From contig JAADFL010000167.1 in assembly GCA_013152945.1 (NCBI GenBank), positions 1 to 64,000 of the forward strand: a stretch of 64,000 bases of DNA. Direction: 5' to 3'. Made by a program: the position numbers and the translations under genes. This stretch comes from Deltaproteobacteria bacterium (GTDB lineage: Bacteria; Myxococcota_A; JAADFL01). The notes beneath the pieces are model-generated. The model searched no databases, was not told the origin of the DNA, and saw nothing but the letters and a program-made list of their open reading frames with translations. How positions within the stretch are numbered: the stretch's first letter is position 1; each line of letters opens with the position of its first letter. Positions 27,201 to 35,683 of the stretch are shown piece by piece.

Positions 27201-30200
27201 TCCTCTTTGCCAAGTCCGACTGGCTGTGTGAACTAATCGGGAGAAAACAAGGAGTAAAAGTTCACAAAGTGCTGCCCAGCCTGGACAGGAATATATTCCA
27301 TACCTTGAAAGCCGCCCGGCAAGATGAGGTAACTCCACTTGTGATCACTGCGATGGTCAGGCCGGCCACTCCACGCAGGGCTCCGCGGGAAACCATGGAG
27401 GTCCTGGCCGAAATCAAGCGAAAGTACAAGAACAGCGTTGACATCCGAATCTTTGGCTGCAACCCCGAAGATCCGCAATATCGTTCCCTTCCGATCGGCT
27501 TCCCGCATGAAAATATCGGAATCCTCAACCGCCGCGAGGTAGCCGACTTACTGCGTGCCTCTGACATATTCCTTGATTTATCCACATACCAGGCATTCGG
27601 CCTGACCGGTATCGAGGCCATGGCCTGCGGCTGTGCAACCGTACTGCCGGCAAAGGGAGGGGTCCACGAATATGCAGAGCACCGCAGGAATGCACTCATT
27701 GTGGATACAGGCAACCGGCGACTCGTGCTCGATTCCGTGTTCGAGCTTATCCGGGATTCTTCCTTCAGGAATAATATAAGAAAAGAGGCGATTCGGACAG
27801 CAGGCAACTTTTCACTGAATGAAGCCGCCGGATCCCAACTGAAGGTCCTTGGCAACAACTTGCGTTCGTACAAAGCAAGCCGGCATTTCAAGCCGATTGA
27901 AATACAAAGTAAAAAGACACCTGGCCCTGACCCCGTACATGAGAACAGGCCTGAATCCGGCGAAAATGTCATTGCCCTTAAAAAAGCGCTGCAGGATTAC
28001 GAAAAAGTAATTGATAGCATCGGCTTCTATGTATCCGAAGTCGAAAAATCCATGCGATGGAAAGTCGGCAATGCCATCGGCGGTGCGTATCGCAGCATCA
28101 CCGCCAAGGGGCCTTTGCCTTCGGGTATGGAAAAGTTGAAGGAAGTGCTCAACGAGTTCGATGGCAAACGCAGGGCACACGAGAAGGCAATCAATCGTTC
28201 GATAAGTTCCATTGCCGCGTCACCCGGGCCGAAACAGCCTGTTGAAACAAGAGAATATGCCGGATTTGCAGACCGTGTTCTCTGTTCCCTTTCCAACCTC
28301 GGGAAAATAGATGTCATAGTTCCGGTCTATAATGCAACAGCAGATGTCAAAAAGTGCATCCAAAGCCTGTTGGCCAATACACGTTTCCCCCATCGCATAC
28401 TCCTGATCGACGACAAGAGCACAGATCCCGGTATCAGGAAAATGCTGTTCCGTTACCGTACCGACAAGCGAATCAAGATTATGTTTAACAGGCAAAACCT
28501 GGGCTTTGTTGCAACCGTCAATCGCGGCCTGTCCGGTTCACGCAATGACGTGGTTGTGCTCAACAGCGATACCATAGTCACTCCACACTGGCTTCGAAAC
28601 CTGGCTGCCTGCGCATATTCGAAGCCAAGGATTGGTACAGTGACGGCAATTACAAATGCCGGCGGTGTTTTCTCTGTTCCAAGGTTCCAAGAGAACAACC
28701 CTGCTCCAGAAGGTCTTTCTCTGGATGGCATGGCCAGACTGGTGCAAAGATACTCGCCGAGATTGTTCACCCCCGTGCCTACGGCCGGCGGCTTCTGCAT
28801 GTACATCAAGCGTGCCATGCTGGATGACGTGGGACTCCTGGATGAAAAGGCGTTTATTAAAGGCTATGGAGAAGAAAATGACCTGTGCATGCGTGGAACG
28901 GATCGCGGCTGGATTCACGTGGTCGATGATTCAACCTATATCTACCACGAGAGAACAGCCTCGTTCGGAGCCGGGAAAGAAAAGCTGGTCGAACACAACC
29001 GTAAAATACTGGAAAAGAAGCATCCCCACTATCCGTTACTGGTCAAGGAATTCGTCACCGGCAATCCATTGCGGCCGGTCCAGGAAATTGTCCGGGATAT
29101 CCTGCAGATGGTCGGACAGGGAGACCGGGGATTAGTTGAACGAGCCGAAAAGCCCGCAGTACTCTATACGATCCACGAAAGCGCCGAGGGCGGGACAACC
29201 CGCACGGCCATGGATCTTGCGTCTGAAATCAGCAAAAAAATGCATTGCCTGGTGCTTGCGTCGAACCGGCGGCGGCTGACTCTTTACGAGTATCAAGGTC
29301 AAAGGATGGTCGAAATCGAACGTCATGCGCTCGATCAGCCGACCCGGGTTTTCGAGTTTTATTCAGCTTCATACAGGGATGTTGTATTCGACATCCTCCA
29401 ACGCTACAGTATCGACCTCGTGCATGTGCGCCACTTGCTGGCTCACACCATGGACCTGCCAAAAATGGCGAGAATACTTGGGATACCGGTAGTAATGTCC
29501 TTTCATGATTATTATTATATTTGTCCGACCATTCACCTTATCGACGATAAATATCACTTCTGTGGAGGCCGTTGCACACGAACCAAGGGACAGTGCCAGT
29601 ATCCCAAGACATGGTTCAGGGAGATGCCCCGGTTGAAAAATGCCTTTCTGCCGATTTGGCGCAAGGCAGTGGACGAAATGCTGGACAATTGCGATGCCTT
29701 TGTTACCACTACGAAATATACAAGGGATCTTTACCGGCAGATCTATCCGAAGTTGAAAAAACGGGATTTCCGCATAATCGAACATGGCCGTGACCTCTCG
29801 GCCTATTATCCGGTTGCACGAGAACCTGCAAGAAAAGGCCCTGTTCGCATCGTAAGCGTAGGAGCACTGGGAACGGTAAAGGGGTGTCGATTCATCAAGG
29901 AACTGATGGACCTGGACAAGGAGCAAAAATTCGAGTGGCATTTCTGGGGGCAGGTTTCCGACCCTCTGCCTTACAAGGGCATTTACCATGGGTCGTACGA
30001 ACGCGATCGGCTGGCGGATATCCTTGCCGTGGAACATCCGTCTTTCGGCGCTGTTTTTTCGCTCGCAGAAACCTATTGCCACACCCTGACCGAACTCTGG
30101 GCCTGTGGTTTACCAATCTTCGTAAGTGACCATGGCGCGTTGAAAGAGCGTATGCTCAGTCACAAGGGTGGTTGGTTGATAGACACAAGCAATCCTGAAA

Positions 30201-30349
30201 AGGCATATCAGCAAATGGCCGACGTAATCTCGGATCGAAAGGCATGGGCCCGCGAAGCTGAAAACGCGCGTACACTCGACTTCCCGGCTATCGAGGAAAT
30301 GGGAGATGCTTACCTCGGGCTGTATGGCTCTCTGCTGAATTCGACATAG
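24212..30349 (+). CDS. 2045-residue protein: methyltransferase-like, coiled coil, GT2-GT4-GT2-GT4
   Basis: Continuous frame, translationally coupled to the BNR gene. Approximate layout: 1-210 methyltransferase-like but without a clear SAM glycine motif (LGPSGILVTRCP is the best trace); 220-440 coiled coil rich in Glu/Lys/Arg; 488-530 a linker motif; 575-830 GT2 (DIVICVHNALDDVKACLDSV, LLNSDTIVPDGWLDRL, GFGEENDYCLRARNAGF); 865-1220 GT4 (VLFLLPYFGIGGGVHSIVQ, YYVQDYEPWF, GLTGIEAMACGCATVLP); 1269-1311 the linker motif again; 1364-1620 GT2 (IDVIVPVYNATADVKKCIQS, VLNSDTIVTPHW, GYGEENDLCMRG); 1646-2040 GT4 (SFHDYYYICPTIHLIDD, GALGTVKGCRFIKELM, TLTELWACGLPIFVSDHG). It probably assembles much of the repeat unit of the exported glycan. 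Confidence 0.88.
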   Translation: MQNSYDPQDIASAVLYYLRPLIQGKRILILEVDNPAPRVPIICDEAKQIHLAYLGEVDINALESSADIENLVIHEKPFTEIDPADYRPLELIYAPDLLTHAFDLPSILAHIQKVLGPSGILVTRCPEPSTEYQDGSPPVRELFPQNAVTWLKERFEHVNSITEQIALAAAFGMDQGNGDIPVYSKPGSFRGPGGALLFASAGKLPELDHALVLTSPEQARVLFHKLKLYSQRLDGCIREIRNLHLKLSRFEKDTQEALRQYADANAEKNTLAGQLDNIGKELLELRDLERKERAELARLEQAWKESREESESLRTQNQELHVRIKDMKNSITAANIASGRLAASLAEHGFKLEDGKLVPGPEKLKAKQENQKRLEFLEHNLRVMTEQFAGLYKLTEQLRDQLSERIAYDRLEIEKRIDEAKQAAKRQAEQEFNQKLKKIIITTTKPGNGTSSRLKTPAEKNSFVENQQRLDHLLGKFNELSKLVEASLFYVSEIEKSKRWQVGNVLGKTYRTISGKGEIPTGIQKIRETLKNTVSVLESAQKLLEKNRLSLPAIDNTAAPEQGPRPAKTVDRPESIDIVICVHNALDDVKACLDSVTRHTYNLKRLIIVNDGSSKETSMFLRKWCADHPSSYLIETKVAEGYTKAANKGLRASRADLVVLLNSDTIVPDGWLDRLVDCAASDTKIGIVGPLSNAASYQSVPDIYDGKGDWSINPLPDGYTVNDIAAIVAHVSERNFTRVEFVNGFCLAIKRSVIDAIGFLDEKSFPKGFGEENDYCLRARNAGFDLAVADHCYVYHAKSKSYSHERRKKLSAAANKAIRQKHGEARMQADIEVLEQNPVLRSMRKRVKSRLAQKRPVPAHDEQIFPKVLFLLPYFGIGGGVHSIVQEAQGMRNLGTESAVAVPTGVRDNYIEAYPEFDRSLFLPFMNETELTESAGGYDVVVATHFKTVDLLKRVHAAKSNLVPAYYVQDYEPWFVEPGTKVEQEALDSYTAIPGMVLFAKSDWLCELIGRKQGVKVHKVLPSLDRNIFHTLKAARQDEVTPLVITAMVRPATPRRAPRETMEVLAEIKRKYKNSVDIRIFGCNPEDPQYRSLPIGFPHENIGILNRREVADLLRASDIFLDLSTYQAFGLTGIEAMACGCATVLPAKGGVHEYAEHRRNALIVDTGNRRLVLDSVFELIRDSSFRNNIRKEAIRTAGNFSLNEAAGSQLKVLGNNLRSYKASRHFKPIEIQSKKTPGPDPVHENRPESGENVIALKKALQDYEKVIDSIGFYVSEVEKSMRWKVGNAIGGAYRSITAKGPLPSGMEKLKEVLNEFDGKRRAHEKAINRSISSIAASPGPKQPVETREYAGFADRVLCSLSNLGKIDVIVPVYNATADVKKCIQSLLANTRFPHRILLIDDKSTDPGIRKMLFRYRTDKRIKIMFNRQNLGFVATVNRGLSGSRNDVVVLNSDTIVTPHWLRNLAACAYSKPRIGTVTAITNAGGVFSVPRFQENNPAPEGLSLDGMARLVQRYSPRLFTPVPTAGGFCMYIKRAMLDDVGLLDEKAFIKGYGEENDLCMRGTDRGWIHVVDDSTYIYHERTASFGAGKEKLVEHNRKILEKKHPHYPLLVKEFVTGNPLRPVQEIVRDILQMVGQGDRGLVERAEKPAVLYTIHESAEGGTTRTAMDLASEISKKMHCLVLASNRRRLTLYEYQGQRMVEIERHALDQPTRVFEFYSASYRDVVFDILQRYSIDLVHVRHLLAHTMDLPKMARILGIPVVMSFHDYYYICPTIHLIDDKYHFCGGRCTRTKGQCQYPKTWFREMPRLKNAFLPIWRKAVDEMLDNCDAFVTTTKYTRDLYRQIYPKLKKRDFRIIEHGRDLSAYYPVAREPARKGPVRIVSVGALGTVKGCRFIKELMDLDKEQKFEWHFWGQVSDPLPYKGIYHGSYERDRLADILAVEHPSFGAVFSLAETYCHTLTELWACGLPIFVSDHGALKERMLSHKGGWLIDTSNPEKAYQQMADVISDRKAWAREAENARTLDFPAIEEMGDAYLGLYGSLLNST

Positions 30350-30455
30350 CGGGCGAACGGCAATGGCCGCCGATCGCCCGGCTTCCTTGCGACTCCAAGC
30401 AAGGCCGTGGTATAAGTCTGTCGGAAACGGCAATTGTCTTTTGGAGGCTGTCTCA

Positions 30456-31310
30456 ATGGCGCCGTTAAGGTCTTCATATCTGAAGCTATTGAAGAACAGC
30501 GCAATGTTGCTGGCTTGGCTCTGCATGGTGATGATATGGAAGTTAAGGGAGGTGTACCAATATCGTGAAGTTATTTGGAACTTCGTGACCCAGGACCTGC
30601 GTGTTCGTTACCAGCGCTCGATACTCGGCATGCTTTGGACCCTGATCAAACCCGCCTTGATGCTGCTCATCCTCACCCTTGTTTTCGGCCTGTTGTTCCG
30701 CCGTAATTTCCAGCACTTCGTGGTTTACTTGGGTTCCGGGCTCCTGGCCTGGCTGTTTTTCGCCGATGCCGCGAACAGCGGGTCAGGCGCAATTATTCAT
30801 CGCGGCAGCACGTACCTGACTCGGGTGTACCTGCCCAAGGCGGTATTTCCCTTTGTCACTACTGCCGCAGCCCTTGTAAACTTCTTTTTCTCCCTGGTTG
30901 CCTTGATCATCCTGATGATCTTTCTACGCCACAATTTCACGATTTGGCTAATCGTCCTGCCCCTGGCAATCACATGCCTTGCACTGTTCGGAATGGGGGT
31001 TTCACTCTGGCTTGCTTGCTTAACCGTATATCTCCGTGATCTCGAACACTTGACTGATGTGCTCCTGCGGGCCTGGTTTTACCTGACACCAATCATCTAT
31101 CCGATAGACATGATCCCGGAAAAACACCGTTATCTGTTCTATTTCAACCCGATGTTCCATATTTTGCACCTGTTCCAAACAAGCCTGTACTATGGGCGTC
31201 CGCCTGATACAATGTGCCTGATTGCAGCGCCCTTGATTTCAGCATTTGTGTTTCTCACAGGCGCGGCTGTCTTTTTCTGGCGCGAGCGCGAATTCGTGTT
31301 CCTGGTGTAA
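30456..31310 (+). CDS. wzm: polysaccharide ABC transporter permease (Wzm-like)
   Basis: 284 residues from the ATG at 30456 with GGAGG nine bases upstream. It is an ABC-2 type permease with six predicted helices. RDLRVRYQRSILGMLWTLIKP-like sequence near the N terminus (coupling helix), then ...YLGSGLLAWLFFADA, LTRVYLPKAVFPF and YLRDLEHLTDVLLRAWFYLTP are hallmarks of Wzm/KpsM/TagG exporters. With the ATPase that follows, it moves lipid-linked polysaccharide across the inner membrane. Confidence 0.9.
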   Translation: MAPLRSSYLKLLKNSAMLLAWLCMVMIWKLREVYQYREVIWNFVTQDLRVRYQRSILGMLWTLIKPALMLLILTLVFGLLFRRNFQHFVVYLGSGLLAWLFFADAANSGSGAIIHRGSTYLTRVYLPKAVFPFVTTAAALVNFFFSLVALIILMIFLRHNFTIWLIVLPLAITCLALFGMGVSLWLACLTVYLRDLEHLTDVLLRAWFYLTPIIYPIDMIPEKHRYLFYFNPMFHILHLFQTSLYYGRPPDTMCLIAAPLISAFVFLTGAAVFFWREREFVFLV

Positions 31311-31316
31311 CCGGAC

Positions 31317-32090
31317 ATGGAGCAACGCTTAAAAAGTCATGTGATAGAAGTACAACACCTGGCAGTGGAGTTCCAGCTTGGGCGGCGCCATGGGACACTG
31401 TTGAAGCAGAAACTCGGCAATCTGTTCAGTCAAAAGGTAAAGCCTCCCAAGGTCGAACATATAAGGGCTCTTTCCAATGTCAGCTTCAAACTTTCCGAAG
31501 GCCGGGCACTGGGTGTGATCGGAGCCAACGGTGCGGGAAAGTCCACCTTGCTAAAGACCCTGGCCGGAATAATTCCACCCAAATCAGGCAATGTGTTCGT
31601 GCGTGGAAAAGTTGTACCCCTTATCAACCTGGGGGCCGGCTTCAACCCGGAACTAACCGGGCGCGAGAACATCTTTCTCGCCGGCGCAATCCACAGGATC
31701 CCAAAGAAAGTGATGGAAACCAAGGTGCGCGAAATAGTAAGGTTTTCCGAGATTGAGCGCTTTATCGACACACCGGTGAAATATTATTCCAGCGGTATGA
31801 TGGTCAGGCTCGGTTTTGCCATCGCCACTGACATCGATCCGGATATTCTCCTCGTAGACGAAATCTTTGCAGCCGGGGATGCCTTTTTCCGGCGAAAATG
31901 CGAAACAAGGATGCGCAAACTCGTTGGAAAGGCAAGGGCCATGGTAATGGTTTCCCATTCCATGCCGTTGATTCAAGACCTGTGCCACGAGGTCCTGGTG
32001 CTTCACAGGGGCAAGGTCGTTTATCACGGTAAACCCAGGAATGCCGTCCAATATTACCTGGAGAACTGCGGGGATTCGGGTAAACTATGA
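31317..32090 (+). CDS. wzt: polysaccharide ABC transporter ATPase (Wzt-like, short form)
   Basis: 257 residues. Walker A is IGANGAGKSTLLK, the signature loop is YYSSGMMVRLGFA (the variant typical for polysaccharide exporters), Walker B is DILLVDEIFAAGD and the switch His lies in VMVSHSM. The N terminus has the usual extension before the nucleotide-binding core. It ends at the core, without the C-terminal carbohydrate-binding domain that reads the O-antigen terminus in longer Wzt proteins, so export is probably not coupled to a chain-end modification. Its stop overlaps the next start (ATGA). Confidence 0.92.
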   Translation: MEQRLKSHVIEVQHLAVEFQLGRRHGTLLKQKLGNLFSQKVKPPKVEHIRALSNVSFKLSEGRALGVIGANGAGKSTLLKTLAGIIPPKSGNVFVRGKVVPLINLGAGFNPELTGRENIFLAGAIHRIPKKVMETKVREIVRFSEIERFIDTPVKYYSSGMMVRLGFAIATDIDPDILLVDEIFAAGDAFFRRKCETRMRKLVGKARAMVMVSHSMPLIQDLCHEVLVLHRGKVVYHGKPRNAVQYYLENCGDSGKL

Positions 32091-33943
32091 GCAAAACACG
32101 CGATCCCTATGCCGGCGGCGTACTGTTTGCGTCGGATGATCTCTCGGCCACGCTCGATTGCCTTGGAACCCTGGAGCAAGGAACACCAAAAAATTCCTTG
32201 TCCCTCTTGATCGCCGGCACCGGTCCGGACAGACACGCAAAAAAGGTCTTAAAGGCAGTTGCAAAAGCCGGGAATGATATCTCAGTTTCAACACAGTGGC
32301 CGCGGATCGAGGACCTGTTCCCTGAATATCCATACCTTGTGTTGGTGGACGGCAATGCCCTTTTACCCCCGGGATGGCTCGACAGACTGGTTCGACACCT
32401 GGAAATGGATTCCAGGAACACGGCGGTAATACCGGCCGGCGGGCCGCCACGACCGATTCCAGGTGCCAATCCGTTCGGCATTGACCGGTGGATTTCCAAA
32501 AACAGGGCCACACAAAGCATCAACCTGCATTGCCATCCTGCCAATCCCGGTTGCCTGCTGATTGCTCGGAGCCGGGTTGCTCCAGAACTCTGGAACCGGA
32601 TTTCGACACCGAATATTCGAGAAGTCTGCCGGATCTTGTTACAGGCCGGGGCACGGGTCGTCTCGGCAAAAGATATATACGTGTACACAGGTCCCGTAAA
32701 CAATCGGTTCAACCGCGCCGGGAAAAAAGCATGGAAACATCCAATCGGCATTCAGGCTGCAAAAAATAGAATAGCCCGGGTCACCAATGCGTTCCGCACA
32801 CAGGGGACGTACGCTGGGCTGACCGAAGGCTTGAACGCGGCTTGGGACCTGTCTTTGAGGCGCAGATGGCATGTCGAACCAAGGCTTCTCGCCAAAGCAA
32901 CGAGGCCCGGCGCACTCCGTGTCACATATCTCCTGTGGAACCTGGATCTCACGGGCGGCTGTATGTCCGTGGTTCAACTTGTCAATGCATTGATTCGACT
33001 CGGATGCGATGCCAGAATAGCGACCCTGGATGATCGGCCGGGATTGCCCGGCCTCAGGTTGCTGTCGGAACCCATGGTTTTTTCCACAGAGCGGGATCTG
33101 ATCTTGAACCTCCCTGAAACCGACATAGTCGTTGCAACCCTTTGGCATACAGCGCCATGGGTGCCGCAAATCCTAAGTCGCCAACTTAATGCCGTGGGCG
33201 CATACTTTGTCCAGGACTACGAGGCCTGGTTCTATCCCGGGGACGATATTGAAACCCGGAAAAGGGTAATCTCCACCTATTCAATCGTACAACACCATAT
33301 AGTCAAATCCGACTGGCTCGCAGCCAAACTCTCAGAACATGGCGTCCGCACCTACAAGATCCCTCTCGGTCTTGATGTCGCCCGTTTTTATCCGCGTAAC
33401 AAAAAGCTCTTGGGCAAGCCTTGTGTACTCGCCATGGCAAGGCCAAGCACGCCACGCCGGGGCTTTCATACAATGGCCCAGGCCTTTCAAAAGGTACAAG
33501 AATTACGTCCGGACGTGGAATTCACTACCTTTGGCGAGCCAGAACCCAAATCCGGCGCTGGCTTCAAAGGTCGATTCCTGGGCAGGATAACATCGCAAGA
33601 CCGCCTGGCCGAACTATACTCTGCTGCAACCATCTTTGTAGACGCCTCGGATTTCCAGGCCTTTGGCAGGCCCGGGCTGGAAGCCATGGCTTGTGCCACT
33701 CCATGCATACTAACGCCCGTGGGAGGGGTAACCGAATATGCCAAACCGGGTGTAAACTGCAAGGCTGTCGCTCCAGGCGATGCACCGGGATTGGCCGGGG
33801 CCGTACTTGAGCTCCTGGATGACCCGGATCAAAGAAAAAAACTGGCCAGGGCCGGACCCGTGACCGCCAAGCGCTTCGCTCTTGACAAGGAAGCGAAACG
33901 CACCCTGCGGTTTTTCGAACGAATAAGCCGGGGAAAACCATGA
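32087..33943 (+). CDS. GT2-remnant/GT4 glycosyltransferase
   Basis: 618 residues. Residues 1-215 look like a reduced GT2 domain: LVLVDGNALLPPGWLDRLVR occupies the place of the GT2 LNSDT...P.WL segment, while the usual beginning and catalytic parts are weak. From about residue 278 there is a complete GT4 (VTYLLWNLDLTGGCMSVVQL, YFVQDYEAWFYPGDD, MARPSTPRRGFHTMAQAF, AFGRPGLEAMACATPCIL). The VQDYE motif and the ARPSTPRR-type phosphate-binding loop match the GT4 domains of the giant neighbours. Overlaps of four bases with wzt and with the next gene show tight coupling. Confidence 0.85.
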   Translation: MSKTRDPYAGGVLFASDDLSATLDCLGTLEQGTPKNSLSLLIAGTGPDRHAKKVLKAVAKAGNDISVSTQWPRIEDLFPEYPYLVLVDGNALLPPGWLDRLVRHLEMDSRNTAVIPAGGPPRPIPGANPFGIDRWISKNRATQSINLHCHPANPGCLLIARSRVAPELWNRISTPNIREVCRILLQAGARVVSAKDIYVYTGPVNNRFNRAGKKAWKHPIGIQAAKNRIARVTNAFRTQGTYAGLTEGLNAAWDLSLRRRWHVEPRLLAKATRPGALRVTYLLWNLDLTGGCMSVVQLVNALIRLGCDARIATLDDRPGLPGLRLLSEPMVFSTERDLILNLPETDIVVATLWHTAPWVPQILSRQLNAVGAYFVQDYEAWFYPGDDIETRKRVISTYSIVQHHIVKSDWLAAKLSEHGVRTYKIPLGLDVARFYPRNKKLLGKPCVLAMARPSTPRRGFHTMAQAFQKVQELRPDVEFTTFGEPEPKSGAGFKGRFLGRITSQDRLAELYSAATIFVDASDFQAFGRPGLEAMACATPCILTPVGGVTEYAKPGVNCKAVAPGDAPGLAGAVLELLDDPDQRKKLARAGPVTAKRFALDKEAKRTLRFFERISRGKP

Positions 33944-35634
33944 ACAGCCTCCTGGCAACAGCCTCGTTCGCATCCCTGCTCATCAACCGGGCTCTGGCTG
34001 TATTAAAAGGGGATGGAGCCGCCACCCTGGGTTACGAGACCCTCAAATACGCCCGCTACCGCTTGCTGGAGGACCTGGAAAACACTTTACGCTACGTCAT
34101 TTATTGCAAAAAACGCAGAAAGGCCGTCTCTGCCGCACAAAAGACAGGCGCAAAAAACAAGGGACCGCTTATATCCATTGTCATGCCTGTCCATGATCCT
34201 AGTCCGAGGCACCTGGAAGCAGCACTTGACTCTGTAAAAAATCAAGTCTATCCCCACTGGCAGCTATGTATCATCGACGACGGCTCCAGCCGGGCGAAAA
34301 TAACCGGGATATTGGCTGAAACGAGCACTGAACCCCGCGTACTTTTCAAGCGACTCGACCCGTCCCGTGGAATCGCAGGAGCGAGTCAGGCAGGACTCGA
34401 GCTGGCCACAGGGGAGTTTGTCGGCTTCCTGGACCATGACGACGTGCTGGAGCCGGATGCGCTCCTGCTCGTTGCTCGCAAGTTGAATAAAGAACCCGGC
34501 GTGGATCTGTTGTACACCGACGAGGACCGGGCCCCTTTGGGATTGGCCTGTTGCCCTATTTCAAGCCGGACTGGTCACCCGACCTTTTGCTCGCCAACAT
34601 GTACATGGGCCATTTTTTAGTCGTACGCCGGAGCCTCGCCCTCGAATCAGGCGGATTCCGGCCCGGTTTTGACGGCAGCCAGGATCACGACTTGGCATTG
34701 CGTGTCAGTGAAAGAGCGCGAACCATCCTGCACGTACCCGAGGTGTTGTACCACTGGAGGGCGGCCCGTGGCTCCACCAGCCTGCGTTACCGGGAAAAAC
34801 CCGAGGCAGGCAATGCATCTTTGCGTGCGATAGGAGATACGCAGGCAAATATCAGGGGCAAAGGTTGAGCCGACCTCTTATCCCGGCTTCTTTCACGTCA
34901 ACTGGCCGTTACCGGACTTCACACAAATTACCGTTGCCATAACCGGTTGCAAGGACAAATATGAATGCAGGCGAACCCTGGCAGCCCTTGAACGTGCAAC
35001 AGGTACTCGAAAATTAAGACCTTTTTGTCTTTCACCGGCAGGATGCGACCTTTTGCCGAACCTGGGGGACCCGGAAAATATTGAAACATTGCAGGCCTTG
35101 GCCCATAAGAAGGCACAGGTAGTACTGTTCATACGGGCCGGTATCGAAACAATGCCCGCCGCACCGGCCCTGCTGGCGGCACAGGCTCTGCGCCATGGCG
35201 TAGGGGCGGCAGGCGGACTGGTTCGTGACGCTGACGGGAAAATAGTACATGCCGGCATGGCGATAGGGCCGGACGGCTTTTTTCGATCCATTTATTCAGG
35301 TCTCGACCCGGGCGAAAAGGGTTATTTCGGCTTGCTCCTGTGTGCCCGCGAAGTGGACGGCCTGGATCAATTGCTTTGGTGCACAAGCAGAGAGAACCTG
35401 CTTGCTGCAATCAAGGCATTAAAAAAACAGGCCGAATCTCACACATCAGCGTACCAATCCTTGATTCGTTTCTATCATGAGTCAGGTGTACGATTGATCT
35501 TCGATCCCAGGGCAAAAGCTGTTATTGAAAGGCCGATCCCGGATGTGCTCATACCTGCCGGCAAAACTCCCGGCAAACGAATGTACCCTGCATCGTTGTC
35601 ATCTGATCCGCCATGTTTTCGCATCAGGTCGTAA
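33940..35634 (+). CDS. GT2-type glycosyltransferase, two compensating frameshifts
   Basis: The product would be about 564 residues, but it is read in three pieces. Frame 1 from 33940 gives PLISIVMPVHDPSPRHLEAA, IIDDGSS, FVGFLDHDDVLEPDAL and LLYTDEDR. From about 34530 the homology (LLPYFKPDWSPDLLLANMY, GFRPGFDGSQDHDLALRVSE, VLYHWRAARGSTSLRYREK) is in the next frame. From about 34856 it returns to the first frame (KVEPTSYPGFFHVNWPLPDF on to 35634). Each switch is explained by one base in a G run (34529-34531 short by one, 34855-34858 long by one). The intact protein would be a WsaE/RfbF-like GT2. As given, translation would stop at 34620. Confidence 0.75.
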
Positions 35635-35654
35635 AACCGTGATCCCAAGAAATC

Positions 35655-35683
35655 GGGGGACGCAAGCCCTAGTCCCGCCTTTT
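35655..35683 (+). terminator. possible terminator of the rightward GT operon
   Basis: GGGAC (35657-35661) and GTCCC (35672-35676) can pair, with flanking GG/CC pairs, and are followed by TTTT at 35680-35683. The site lies just after the GT2 gene and reaches into the end of the convergent von Willebrand gene. The T tract is short. Confidence 0.35.

Noticed and set aside
27262-27972. 236-codon minus-strand ORF
   Set aside because: It is antisense to the GT4 domain of the giant gene, without ribosome-binding site or family resemblance.
29369-30082. 237-codon minus-strand ORF
   Set aside because: Antisense shadow of the last GT4 domain of the giant gene.
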